64,000 nucleotides of DNA from Caballeronia concitans. GTDB taxonomy: Bacteria > Pseudomonadota > Gammaproteobacteria > Burkholderiales > Burkholderiaceae. A model generated the notes under the pieces. The model had not been told where the DNA came from, made no database searches, and worked only from the letters and a program-made list of their open reading frames with translations. Numbering within the stretch: position 1 is the stretch's first letter; each line of letters begins with the position of its first letter. The DNA lies in the NCBI RefSeq assembly GCF_001544615.1, contig NZ_FCNV02000003.1, forward strand, positions 544,428 through 608,427, written 5' to 3'. A program made the translations under genes and the position numbers. Positions 11,072 through 19,013 of this stretch are shown here, in pieces.

Positions 11072-11098
11072 AAAGGCCTCCGAAAACCGGAGGCCTTT
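11072..11098. terminator. Bidirectional intrinsic terminator
   Basis: A perfect 11-bp stem, AAAGGCCTCCG with its reverse complement, around a 5-base AAAAC loop. The A-rich and T-rich ends let it work on both strands. It ends the lrp-like gene on the plus strand and the small-peptide cluster on the minus strand. Confidence 0.8.
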
Positions 11099-11137
11099 GA
11101 CTGGTCAGTCGCGCTCTCAATTCAGAGAGCGGCGGTC

Positions 11138-11257
11138 TTAACCGCCGGCGGAAATGTTGATTTCCACCGTAGTGTTCGACGAAGACGTACTCGACGCCTT
11201 GGCGGTGCCACCAGCGATGTTTGCCTGCACGAGAGCGGCGCGATCGATCTTTTGCAT
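11138..11257 (-). CDS. Small Ser/Thr-rich peptide A of a three-gene tandem family
   Basis: 39 aa, starting MQKIDRAALVQANIAGG and ending TTVEINISAGG. AGAGG lies seven bases before the ATG. It is the last of three tandem minus-strand paralogues (with 11323-11436 and 11489-11638) and ends 40 bp before the shared terminator. The N-terminal 17 residues are identical to peptide B, then comes a Thr/Ala/Ser linker and a short alternating polar/hydrophobic tail. There is no Cys, no classical signal peptide and no membrane segment. The layout of conserved leader, Gly-Gly and variable Ser/Thr tail resembles ribosomal peptide precursors, but no modification enzyme is adjacent. I do not recognise the family. 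Confidence 0.7.
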   Translation of the reverse strand: MQKIDRAALVQANIAGGTAKASSTSSSNTTVEINISAGG

Positions 11258-11322
11258 TTGAAAACCTCTTGGTTGAAGTAACGAACGGGAATGCGAACGC
11301 TCGAAGCGAGCGTCTGCGTGGC

Positions 11323-11436
11323 TTAAGCCGTGATGGTGACGCTCACGTTGGTGGTCGACGTGGACGTGCTCGACGCCTTGGCGGTGCCACCAGCGATGTT
11401 TGCCTGAACGAGTGCGGCGCGATCGATTTTTTGCAT
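11323..11436 (-). CDS. Small Ser/Thr-rich peptide B of a three-gene tandem family
   Basis: 37 aa. It shares MQKIDRAALVQANIAGG and the following TAKASST with peptide A, and its tail TTNVSVTITA alternates polar and beta-branched hydrophobic residues. GGAGG lies seven bases before the ATG, one of the strongest ribosome sites in the window. Copies A and B share long identical DNA stretches, for example across the AGGTAK codons, so the duplication is recent or the leader is under strong constraint. An upstream in-frame extension exists, but the Shine-Dalgarno position fixes the start at 11436. Confidence 0.72.
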   Translation of the reverse strand: MQKIDRAALVQANIAGGTAKASSTSTSTTNVSVTITA

Positions 11437-11488
11437 TTCAGTGCCTCCAAAGGAAAGGATCAAGAACGATGTACTGCCAGCCCGAATC

Positions 11489-11638
11489 TCAGGACGGGGG
11501 AGGAACGGCACCGCCACCGCCACCACTAGACGTGATCGAGATGCTGACATTCGTGGTCGACGACGAGGAACTCGACGCCTTTGCCGAACCGCCCGCGACG
11601 TTCGAAAGAGCCAGAGCGGCGCGATCGATCTTTTGCAT
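11489..11638 (-). CDS. Small Ser/Thr-rich peptide C of a three-gene tandem family
   Basis: 49 aa, the first gene of the tandem and the most diverged. The leader is MQKIDRAALALSNVAGG, followed by SAKASSSSSSTTNVSISIT and an extra SSGGGGGAVPPPS tail that A and B lack. AGAGG lies six bases before the ATG. About 260 bp of lower-GC DNA without a convincing gene separates it from the divergent gene at 11900 and must hold the promoter for the cluster; I could not fix its -35/-10. Function unknown. Confidence 0.7.
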   Translation of the reverse strand: MQKIDRAALALSNVAGGSAKASSSSSSTTNVSISITSSGGGGGAVPPPS

Positions 11639-11899
11639 GTGAAACCTCTTCATTGAACAAAGTAGCAATGGCGCGAATATGCCATCGACACGTTCAGCCG
11701 ATTCAACGTTACATAGCCATCCTAATCGATGACACTTGGCCGAATGACGGAACGGAAAGAAGTCTATCGAAGGGCAACTGGAAAGCACATGCCGAAAAAT
11801 CTGAACTATTAGTGACGAAACGCAACTATAGGCGGCGCGCTCCAATGTGCGCTTTCAACGCAAAGCCCGGCGCTGCGTCGTCCGCGTTTAGATAGCAAA

Positions 11900-12829
11900 A
11901 TGAGGCCTCTCGGCAACTTTCGCTCACCGCCCATGACCTCTCCTTCGCACCCGCGCGCTCCTTCGTGGCAGCGCATCGTCGAGCAGACGGAACACGCCCT
12001 CGCGTGCGGCGCGCTGCGCTCGTTCGATACCGTGCCGCATTTCATCGACGATCACGGCGTGCGTTTTCTCGTGCGCCAGGCGGCGAATCTCGCGCGCAAG
12101 GAAGAAGCCGCGAAGCTCGCGGCCAAATCCGCCGCCGATGCCGCCAGCGAATGGCGCGATCCGTTTTCGCCGTGCGAGGAAGCGCTGCGCGTCGGCGATA
12201 TCGGCGAGCGGCACTTTCTGCTGCTCAACAAGTTCAACGTGCTCGCGCATCACCTGCTCATCGTGACGACGGACTTCGAGCCGCAAGCCGCCCTGCTCGA
12301 TGCCGGCGATTTCGCCGCGCTCCTCGCCTGCCTGCGCGAGATCGACGGCCTCGGCTTCTACAACGGCGGAAGCGTCGCGGGATCGAGCCAGCCGCATAAA
12401 CATCTGCAGATGGTGCCGCTGCCGCTCGACGGCCATCCGTTGCCGATCGAGCCGCTCATCGAAGCCGCCCGCGACGCCGCGCCTTTCCGCGTGCCGCAGT
12501 TCACGTTCGCGCACGCGGCGGCGTGGCTCGGCGATACATCGTCGATCGGCGCGGCCGATGCGCTCGGCACGTATCGCCGGCTGCTGGACGCAATCGGTAT
12601 CGAACCGTTCGATGTCGCCGGGGCCGCGCATCAGTCCGCGCCGTACAACCTGCTCGTCACCCGCCGGTGGATGCTCGCCGTGCCGCGCACCGCGTCCGAC
12701 GTGGAAGGCGTCGCGATCAATGCGCTCGGTTTCGCGGGATCGCTCTTCGTGCGCGACGACGCGCAGCGCCGCATCGCCGAAACGCTCGGGCCGATGACGC
12801 TGCTCGCACGCGCATCGCGCCCGGCCTGA
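11900..12829 (+). CDS. ATP adenylyltransferase / Ap4A phosphorylase-like protein
   Basis: 309 aa from ATG 11900, or 298 aa from ATG 11933; neither start has a good ribosome site. It resembles the Ap4A phosphorylase (APA1/APA2-type) branch of the HIT superfamily. The central SSQPHKHLQMVPLP contains the H-x-H-x-Q nucleotidyl-transfer motif, preceded by LLNKFNVLAHHLLIVT, as in these enzymes. These proteins phosphorolyse diadenosine tetraphosphate to ADP and ATP. The gene stands alone, divergent from the small-peptide cluster and 83 bp before the protease gene. Confidence 0.85.
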   Translation: MRPLGNFRSPPMTSPSHPRAPSWQRIVEQTEHALACGALRSFDTVPHFIDDHGVRFLVRQAANLARKEEAAKLAAKSAADAASEWRDPFSPCEEALRVGDIGERHFLLLNKFNVLAHHLLIVTTDFEPQAALLDAGDFAALLACLREIDGLGFYNGGSVAGSSQPHKHLQMVPLPLDGHPLPIEPLIEAARDAAPFRVPQFTFAHAAAWLGDTSSIGAADALGTYRRLLDAIGIEPFDVAGAAHQSAPYNLLVTRRWMLAVPRTASDVEGVAINALGFAGSLFVRDDAQRRIAETLGPMTLLARASRPA

Positions 12830-12912
12830 GACGTCGTGCGGGCGGGCCGGCGGCCATCTTGAAAAGCCCTGCGGCGGCCCGCATGTCGGCTCTCACACAT
12901 TCGGAGTCCGAC

Positions 12913-13953
12913 ATGGGAAGCCGTCCTCGATTCATCGACGATCTTGCGCGCGGCTCGCAAGACGCCGCGTCATCCGAGCCGCAGCCGCAGCCGCTCGATG
13001 ACACCGCCCTGCTCGATGCCTATTCGCGCACCGTGATCGGCGCGCTGGAACGCGTGCAGCAAGCGGTCGTGTTCATCTCGGTGGAACGCGAACTCGCCGA
13101 TGCGCGCGGTGCGCGGTGCCCGTCCGGCGGCACCGGCTCGGGCTTCATCTTCACGCCCGACGGCTATCTGCTGACCAATAGCCACGTGGTTCACGGCGCG
13201 ACGCGCATCACCGTGACGCTCGCGGATGGCGCGCGCTTTCACGCCGATCTCGTCGGCGACGATCCCGGCAGCGATCTCGCGGTGCTGCGCATCGGATCGC
13301 CGGAGCCGCTGCCGCACGTCGAACTGGGCGATTCGGGCAGCCTGCGCGTCGGCCAGATCGCGATCGCGGTCGGCAATCCGCTCGGGCTCGCGCAGACGGT
13401 CACGACGGGCGTCGTGTCGGCGCTCGGCCGCTCGCTGCGATCCAACTCGGGCCGCATGATCTACGACGTCATTCAGACCGATGCCGCGCTCAATCCCGGC
13501 AACTCGGGCGGCCCGCTCATCAATTCGGCGGGACAGGTGATCGGCGTCAACACGGCGATCATCTCGGGCGCGCAGGCCATTTCCTTCGCCACCGCGATCG
13601 ATACGGCGAAGTGGGTCATCATGCAGATCTTCGCTTACGGCCGCGTGCGGCGCGCGTATATCGGCGTGGCGGGCACGACCGCGCCGGTCTCGCGGCGCGT
13701 GCAGCGTTTCTTCGGACTCGCGGTATCGAGCGCGGTGCACGTGATGGAAGTCGTCAAGGGAAGTCCCGCTGCGGCAGGTGGACTGCGCGCGGGCGACCGG
13801 ATCGTGGCGGTGGACGGCGTCGATGTCGATACCGTCGATGGCCTGCAGCGCGCGCTCGATGCGTCGCGGATCGATCGCGCGGTGAAGGTCGCGGTGCTGC
13901 GCGGATCGCAGATGCTGGATATTGAAGTGACGCCGGTCGAACAGACGGGATAA
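12913..13953 (+). CDS. HtrA/Deg-type serine protease without an evident signal peptide
   Basis: 346 aa from ATG 12913, which has GGAG six bases upstream; another ATG at 12883 lacks one. The trypsin-like domain carries the triad His 91 (TNSHVVHG), Asp 121 (DPGSDLAVLRIG) and Ser 198 (NPGNSGGPL). One PDZ domain follows (about residues 250-340, GSPAAAGGLRAGDRIVAVDG). The N-terminus is polar, with no hydrophobic export segment, so unlike DegP/DegQ it may be cytoplasmic or exported by another route. There is only one PDZ domain, as in DegS-type proteins, but no membrane anchor. Confidence 0.9.
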   Translation: MGSRPRFIDDLARGSQDAASSEPQPQPLDDTALLDAYSRTVIGALERVQQAVVFISVERELADARGARCPSGGTGSGFIFTPDGYLLTNSHVVHGATRITVTLADGARFHADLVGDDPGSDLAVLRIGSPEPLPHVELGDSGSLRVGQIAIAVGNPLGLAQTVTTGVVSALGRSLRSNSGRMIYDVIQTDAALNPGNSGGPLINSAGQVIGVNTAIISGAQAISFATAIDTAKWVIMQIFAYGRVRRAYIGVAGTTAPVSRRVQRFFGLAVSSAVHVMEVVKGSPAAAGGLRAGDRIVAVDGVDVDTVDGLQRALDASRIDRAVKVAVLRGSQMLDIEVTPVEQTG

Positions 13954-14195
13954 CGGTCGCCCTGCTAGCGCCCCGCGCCTTTCATCGCAACTATAAAACG
14001 GGCGCGCGGGCATCAGGCCCACGCTTTGCGCTGTGATCGATGTTCTGGTGACTATGTGCGCTAGCAGCCGGTCCAGATTTCACCGATCCGGCTTAATGGC
14101 AGGAGCAGCAGGCGCACGAGCGGGTCACCGTTCGGCCGTCCTGCCCTACGGGGAAGGTCCCACGGTCCATTGAGAACCAAGCACAAGGGATTGCC

Positions 14196-14363
14196 ATGAC
14201 CAAGCACAAGACCACTCTTTCGATGCCGCGCCGCCAGGGGTTCCGCTGCAGCGGCCAACAACTCGACGCCATCATGCGATTCGCCGAAGAGCGCAAGCTC
14301 GACGAACAGCCGCTGCAATGGGTCGTCGCTCAGTACTGCCGTGCACGCGCCAAAGCCGCCTGA
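14196..14363 (+). CDS. Small hypothetical protein, 55 aa
   Basis: 55 aa starting MTKHKTTLSMPRRQGF, with AAGGGA five bases before the ATG. It is basic and soluble, and the C-terminal half is predicted helical (QLDAIMRFAEERKLDEQPLQ). I do not recognise it. The ribosome site, codon use like the neighbours and placement in an otherwise empty gap support it as real. It is convergent with the DUF4431-like gene. Confidence 0.6.
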   Translation: MTKHKTTLSMPRRQGFRCSGQQLDAIMRFAEERKLDEQPLQWVVAQYCRARAKAA

Positions 14364-14384
14364 TTCGCGGCCCCGCGTTTCGTG

Positions 14385-14756
14385 TCAGCGACCTGACAGC
14401 ACGCGCTGTTTCAGTACCCAGATGGCCGTCGGCACGGCGTAATAAGCGCTCACGTTGCCGGTGACGAGTTTGCCGGTGAGCTGGACGCGCGCGTCGTCCG
14501 GAGGTTCGGCATCGACGATCTGCACCGCCGATACGTTCGACTGCGTTCCCGCCGTCGCCCCCGCGATGCAGATGGGACTCGACAGCGACAGCACCCAGGC
14601 AGGCTTCGCAGCCGCGTCGGCCTGGCGCGCAGCCTGACGCACGACCTTGCCTTCGAGCATGACGATATCGCCGTCGCTGTAGCACGGCGCAGCCCGTGCC
14701 GCATTCGCGCCTGCCAGTCCGAGCAGCAACATCCACGCGTACGCTTTCGCCGTCAT
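14385..14756 (-). CDS. Exported DUF4431-like protein
   Basis: 123 aa with an N-terminal signal peptide (AYAWMLLLGLAGANAARA, cleavage near residue 22). The mature part has two Cys (APCYSDGD and SSPICIAG) that could form a disulfide, and the pattern GDIVMLEGKVVR...VQLTGKLVTG of short DUF4431-type periplasmic proteins. Function is unknown in the family. It is monocistronic as far as can be seen. Confidence 0.7.
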   Translation of the reverse strand: MTAKAYAWMLLLGLAGANAARAAPCYSDGDIVMLEGKVVRQAARQADAAAKPAWVLSLSSPICIAGATAGTQSNVSAVQIVDAEPPDDARVQLTGKLVTGNVSAYYAVPTAIWVLKQRVLSGR

Positions 14757-15018
14757 TCGAGCCTCGCGAAGCGCGCGCCGGAGCGGAACGCGCCGTAGTC
14801 TGAAAATAGCCCACCCACTTTAGGCGATTGCTCCTAGGGTCGCAACCCGGACAAATTCCCGCGTTTCCTTTCAAACCGCGCGTGCGGGAATGGCCGTTGC
14901 TTTCTCTTCTTACTAATCCCACACCGCGCACGTGCTGCGAGTGCCGCGCCGTTCGATCTCAACGCGACGCGATGCCCGCATGCGACGATAGCGCATGAAA
15001 CGCGGATCGGAGGCGACC

Positions 15019-15465
15019 ATGAATCAGGCGACCAATCAGGTGATAGTGGGCGTATTCGCGTCCTATCGAGATGGACACGAAGCGTTGCGCGCATTGCAAC
15101 TCGCGGGACTTTCCCGCGACGATGCACACCTTTACCGGACCGCGCCCGGCAATATCGACTTCGACGCTTTCCCGCTGCCTTCGCACGAAGAAGACGAAGC
15201 CGAGTATGTGGCGCATGGCGAACATCAGGGCGTGATCGGCGCGCATAACCGTTTCGTCGCGCGCGATCCGCAGCCGCAGCGCCCGGTTACGCCGGTCCAA
15301 CACGACGACGCCGTCAGACAGCGGACGCTGCTCGTCATCAGGATCACCGACGATATCAAGCCCGGCGCGATCGGCGACATGCTGCACGAACACGGCGCGA
15401 TAGCCGTGAAAGATCCGGCGGGCCATTGGCGCTTCTCGCCGTTCAGGAACACCGCGCGAATATAG
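15019..15465 (+). CDS. Hypothetical protein, possibly stress-protein-17M-like
   Basis: 148 aa. ATG 15019 is preferred over ATG 14995 because GGAGG lies seven bases before it. The N-terminal section VIVGVFASYRDGHEALRALQLAGLSRDDAHLYR resembles the YflT/general stress protein 17M fold in layout (beta strand, then helix over a heritable-mixing motif). The likeness is weak and no catalytic motif is seen. The C-terminal half repeats a beta-alpha-beta pattern (LLVIRITDDIKPGAIGDMLHEH). It is soluble, with no signal peptide. Confidence 0.65.
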   Translation: MNQATNQVIVGVFASYRDGHEALRALQLAGLSRDDAHLYRTAPGNIDFDAFPLPSHEEDEAEYVAHGEHQGVIGAHNRFVARDPQPQRPVTPVQHDDAVRQRTLLVIRITDDIKPGAIGDMLHEHGAIAVKDPAGHWRFSPFRNTARI

Positions 15466-15489
15466 ATGGCGGTCGACGCATCGCCGCCT

Positions 15490-15702
15490 TCAATGCATCC
15501 GCCGATGCGCACGCTCGACGCACGAAGCATCGTTCGCGGCGGATTCGTCCGTATCGGCTTGTTCGCATTCCGGCGCTTCGTCGGCTTCTTCTTTCGCGCG
15601 CTGCATTGCTTCCTGCGTCGACGCCGCGCGCAAGGCACGGCATTGCGCGGCGTGCCGCCACGCCGCCAGTAGCCGAACGACTTCACGTGGTCTCGTTCGC
15701 AT
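15490..15702 (-). CDS. Small hypothetical protein, 70 aa
   Basis: 70 aa starting MRTRPREVVRLLAAWRH. Two ATGs lie next to each other (15705 and 15702). GGGAGG sits five bases from the second, which I take as the start. The N-terminal half is basic and helical, and the C-terminal half is acidic (KEEADEAPECEQADTDES). I recognise no family. The strong ribosome site is the main support, and codon use is acceptable but less biased than in neighbours. Confidence 0.5.
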   Translation of the reverse strand: MRTRPREVVRLLAAWRHAAQCRALRAASTQEAMQRAKEEADEAPECEQADTDESAANDASCVERAHRRMH

Positions 15703-16015
15703 CATCGCCTCCCGGCGGTAGCGGTTGAGAAACTACTTTAAGTCTAGGCGGCAAATGGCCGTTGGCAAAGCACGACATGCGCATAATCGACTCGCACGTT
15801 CACCTTATCACCAGCGCTTCACGATCGTTCGTCTTCACGCGTGCGAGCGGTTTTGAACGAACCGTCTAGTACATTTTCTGCATCGTGACCCACGCGCAAC
15901 AGCGTTGAAAAGAACTTACTGCCGCCTTGCCAGTCGCCGCCGATGTCCGCAGAATGCAAGCAACGGCTTAAAACAGCCGTTAATTCATTCATGGAAGCGA
16001 ACGGGCGGGCACTCG

Positions 16016-16939
16016 ATGGCAACCTTAGACGGCAAGGCGCGATTTCACGTTGGTACCGATAACACCGGCGCCGGAATCGCGATCATGATTGTGACCACCG
16101 CCGCCTTCGCCGCCAGCGATTCCACCGTGAAGCTCATCGGCGCGGCGGTGCCGATCGTCGCGTTGCTGTGGGTGCGCTACCTCTTCCAGATGATCGTGCT
16201 CGGCGTCTGGCAGGCACGGCGCGGCGCGCTCGGGCTCTTCAAGACCGGCAGCGTAAAGCTGCAAATCGTCCGCGCGCTGCTCCTGCTGACGAATTCCGCC
16301 TGCACGTTCGCCGCACTGCGCTATCTGCCGCTACCCGTCACCACATCGCTTGCCATGCTCGCGCCGCTCATTTCGACGCTGCTCGCCGCGCTCGTGCTCA
16401 AGGATCACGTGCCACGCAGTAAATGGGCGATGGTCGTGCTGGGTTTCATCGGCATGATTCTGGTGGTGCGGCCCGGCGGCAGCGGCTTCACATGGACCGT
16501 GATCTTTCCGATTGCCTCCGCGACCACGTTCGCGTGCTTTCAGGTGGTGTCGAGTCACCTGTCGCGCGTCGACGATGCGATCACGACGAACTTCCTCACC
16601 GCGCTCGTCGCGACGGCCGTGCTGTGCGTGCTCGTGTGGGCGGACCAGGCGCAACTGTTGCCCGAGCTTGCGCGCGTGAGCGCCGGAAGCTGGATGCTCG
16701 TCGCGTTCATGGCGACGATGGCCACAGGCGGCCAGTTGATGATGCTTCAGGCATTACGGCGCGCGCCGCTGTCCGTGCTGACGCCCTTCTCTTACGCGCA
16801 GCTCGCGTTCGCGTCGTGCTTCAGCTGGCTGCTGTTCGGACAGGCGCCGGACCAGTGGATGACCATCGGCATGTGCGTGATCGCGGCAAGCGGCATCGGC
16901 ACCGTGTTGATGCACGGCCGCAAGCCGGTCGGGGCGTGA
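16016..16939 (+). CDS. EamA/DMT-family membrane transporter
   Basis: 307 aa from ATG 16016. About ten hydrophobic segments form two EamA repeats (roughly residues 15-150 and 165-300). The first repeat carries the PIVALLWVRYLFQM and LPLPVTTSLAMLAPLISTLLAALVL signatures of drug/metabolite transporters. The substrate is unknown. It is an inner-membrane protein. The gene ends 17 bp before the convergent HTH gene, with no clear terminator between them. Confidence 0.88.
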   Translation: MATLDGKARFHVGTDNTGAGIAIMIVTTAAFAASDSTVKLIGAAVPIVALLWVRYLFQMIVLGVWQARRGALGLFKTGSVKLQIVRALLLLTNSACTFAALRYLPLPVTTSLAMLAPLISTLLAALVLKDHVPRSKWAMVVLGFIGMILVVRPGGSGFTWTVIFPIASATTFACFQVVSSHLSRVDDAITTNFLTALVATAVLCVLVWADQAQLLPELARVSAGSWMLVAFMATMATGGQLMMLQALRRAPLSVLTPFSYAQLAFASCFSWLLFGQAPDQWMTIGMCVIAASGIGTVLMHGRKPVGA

Positions 16940-16956
16940 TCCTGCCGAGAAAGGTT

Positions 16957-17247
16957 TTAGCGCGATGCCTGCGCCGCCTGAGCTTGCGCCTGACCCGTGC
17001 AGAGCCAGTGCACATCGACGTCGAGCGCCTTCGCGATACGGTTGAACGCATGAAGCGGCGGCACCGTGATGCCGCGCCGCCAGAACTGCACATCGTGCTC
17101 GCTGACGTCGACCCACTTGGCCGCTTTGGCGGAACTGACGTTCGCGCGCTGCATCGCCCGGTCTAGCCGTGCGGCCATGGCGCGCCGCAGGGAGTTGTCA
17201 TCGTGACTACGTTCAAGGTGTCCAATGGTTTGTGTATATCGGCCCAT
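16957..17247 (-). CDS. Small helix-turn-helix (XRE-like) protein
   Basis: 96 aa from ATG 17247; a longer frame to 17397 has no ribosome site and weak coding character. Residues 22-78 fit a lambda-repressor-type HTH (AMQRANVSSAKAAKWVDVSE, then DVQFWRRGITVPPLHAFNRI). A short Gln/Ala-rich tail follows. It is probably a DNA-binding regulator. The target is unknown, and the divergent phasin gene is 497 bp away. Confidence 0.7.
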   Translation of the reverse strand: MGRYTQTIGHLERSHDDNSLRRAMAARLDRAMQRANVSSAKAAKWVDVSEHDVQFWRRGITVPPLHAFNRIAKALDVDVHWLCTGQAQAQAAQASR

Positions 17248-17744
17248 CTGCTTCAACTCTCTCGATTTGTATATTTGCCGTTCAACGCCGGCTTGAATTG
17301 GCGCGATGGAATCGTACGGGTCGGTAATGACGAGGCAGTGACAACCTTCCGGCCCAGTCGATTCTCTTTCGCTTGTTGCAGTGCGAGATTTTTTCAAGAT
17401 ACGTGCCTGAGCGCAACTGGGGAAAGGCCGTATGGGACCCTATCCGGCCTAAGCGTTTACCCGCTGCAAACGTAAAATCCTTCTGCGACAACCACTTAAG
17501 CGAACGTTCGTTTGAGGCACGTGAGTTGTTGTATCGGCAAAATGAATGATCGTTCAGTTTGTTTCATTCGTCTTCAAGCTTCGACTTCCGGTTTTCCGTA
17601 AAGCCGCGTGATTCATCGCGGATTAACTTCGGAACAAAAGCAGCGACAAGAAAACGCGGATTGACACACGCCCGACTTTCTCTAAGAATCAATTCCTCGC
17701 TGCGCTGCAAAAATCCACCGCTTGTTAATTGAGAGGCACTACAA
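17248..17744. other. 497-bp intergenic region, no gene seen
   Basis: Lower GC than the flanks, between the divergent HTH gene and the phasin gene. It must contain the promoter and any PHA-responsive operator for the phasin. I found no ORF with a ribosome site, no perfect long inverted repeat and no recognisable RNA gene. Confidence 0.5.
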
Positions 17745-18332
17745 ATGGAATCGATCACGAGCAGTCTTGCGCCGGAAAATCTACTTGCATCGCAAAAGGC
17801 GGGGCTGGATGTCACCTTTGGTCTTGCGTCGCGCGTGGTCGAGGGCTTCGAAAAATTAGTCGATTTGAACGTGCGCACCGTCCGGACAGCGCTCGCCGAG
17901 CATCAGGATTACGTGACCAAGAGTTTCTCCGTGCGCGATCCGCAGCAATTCTTCGCGCTCCAGAACGCCCAGCTTCAGGCGAGCGCGCAGCGCACGCAGG
18001 CCTACTGGCAGCAAGTCATCGAATTGGCGACGGGCGTGCGCGGCGTGTACCTGGAGGCGGCGCAGGATCAGATCGAGAAGTCGCAACGCAACGTTCAGGC
18101 GTTCGTCGATAGCATCGCGAGCGGTGCGCCGGGCAGCGACGCGGTCGTATCGGCGTGGAAATCCGCCATCGATGCAGCCACGCAATCCGCGAACTCCGCG
18201 TATGAAGCCGCGCGCACGGCGGCGCGTCAGGTGGTCGAAGCCGCGCAGGGCGACGCCGCCAGCGCCGCGAGCGCGGCCACGCCGCCTGCGGTGCGCGTCG
18301 TATCGACGAAGGCTGCGGGCGCCAAGAAGTAA
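17745..18332 (+). CDS. phaP: Phasin, polyhydroxyalkanoate granule-associated protein
   Basis: 195 aa. An amphipathic, largely helical PhaP phasin: MESITSSLAPENLLASQKAG at the start, the central LASRVVEGFEKLVDLNVRTV, and a C-terminal Ala-rich helix ending TKAAGAKK. Phasins coat PHB granules and control their size and number. GAGAGG precedes the ATG by about ten bases. It is monocistronic, closed by a hairpin shared with the convergent gene. No phaC/A/B genes are in the window. Confidence 0.93.
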   Translation: MESITSSLAPENLLASQKAGLDVTFGLASRVVEGFEKLVDLNVRTVRTALAEHQDYVTKSFSVRDPQQFFALQNAQLQASAQRTQAYWQQVIELATGVRGVYLEAAQDQIEKSQRNVQAFVDSIASGAPGSDAVVSAWKSAIDAATQSANSAYEAARTAARQVVEAAQGDAASAASAATPPAVRVVSTKAAGAKK

Positions 18333-18338
18333 ATCGCC

Positions 18339-18358
18339 GGGCGGACGGCGGTCCGCCC
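18339..18358. terminator. Hairpin terminator between convergent phaP and the DOPA-dioxygenase-like gene
   Basis: GGGCGGAC, a GGCG loop and GTCCGCCC form a perfect 8-bp stem seven bases after the phaP stop, followed by TACTTTT. The 3' arm reaches the stop codon of the minus-strand gene, so it may serve both directions. Confidence 0.65.
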
Positions 18359-18726
18359 TACTTTTGAAAAACCGTCAGCACGAGCTCATGCGAACGGCCG
18401 ATCCACACGGCCGAATCGCGATGATCGCGCAAGTCGTCGCCCGTGTTGGGATGCATGAAAACGTCCAGCGCGCGGTGATGGACGGCCAGCCATTCGAGCA
18501 TCGGCGTGAGACGCTCGCTTTCGAACGCCAACTGAAACGACCACTGCGGATGCGGCCCGACCGGCCGCTCATGAAAACGCCCGAGCCGCAGCGCGCCGCT
18601 CTGGATGTCGCTCGCGAAGCGTTCCTCGATGACCTGCCTGAACTGCCAAGCCGCGTCGCGGCTCGCGGCGTCGAAATAAACATGCGCGTGCCAGCTCGAG
18701 ATCGGGGGCGTGTGGGACGTTTGCAT
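18358..18726 (-). CDS. DOPA 4,5-dioxygenase family protein
   Basis: 122 aa from ATG 18726 (GGATGG upstream); alternative ATGs are at 18738 and 18762. It matches the small DOPA 4,5-dioxygenase-like family: SSWHAHVYFDA near the N-terminus and WLAVHHRALDVFMHPNTGDDL near the C-terminus supply the conserved His residues expected to bind the metal. Bacterial members usually have an unknown ring-cleavage or other substrate. It is a single gene, convergent with phaP. Confidence 0.85.
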   Translation of the reverse strand: MQTSHTPPISSWHAHVYFDAASRDAAWQFRQVIEERFASDIQSGALRLGRFHERPVGPHPQWSFQLAFESERLTPMLEWLAVHHRALDVFMHPNTGDDLRDHRDSAVWIGRSHELVLTVFQK

Positions 18727-18777
18727 CGTTCCATCCATGAGCGGCGTTGAGACACCGCCCATTCTAGCGAAACGCGC

Positions 18778-18924
18778 CTAATACGACCCGCCGCCGCTTC
18801 CACTTCCACTCGACGACCGGCTCGACGACGCCCCGCCGCCATCGGTCTGACACCCGGCGAGCGACACAGTGGATAGTCCCGCGAGCAACGCGACCATCAC
18901 CGCGACGAATCTTGCGAGCTTCAT
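18778..18924 (-). CDS. Small lipoprotein
   Basis: 48 aa from ATG 18924, with GGAG eight bases upstream. N-terminal MKLARFVAVMVALLAGLSTV is a signal sequence ending in the lipobox LAGC, so the mature protein is a 22-residue, lipid-anchored peptide of Gln, Thr, Asp and then Ser/Gly repeats (SSSGSGSGGGSY). This resembles small entericidin-like or spacer lipoproteins. Function unknown. It is divergent from the LexA-controlled helicase gene. Confidence 0.75.
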   Translation of the reverse strand: MKLARFVAVMVALLAGLSTVSLAGCQTDGGGASSSRSSSGSGSGGGSY

Positions 18925-19013
18925 GGCATTTCTCCGGTTGATGACGACGGCCAAGCGCGGCGCCGTACTCACTAAACGCGCCGCCGGGCCGCGATATTCC
19001 GCATGCTAGACTA

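Noticed and set aside
11639-11845. N-terminal extension of peptide C to ATG 11845
   Set aside because: No ribosome site at that start, whereas AGAGG sits six bases before ATG 11638; paralogues A and B start at the same MQKIDR.
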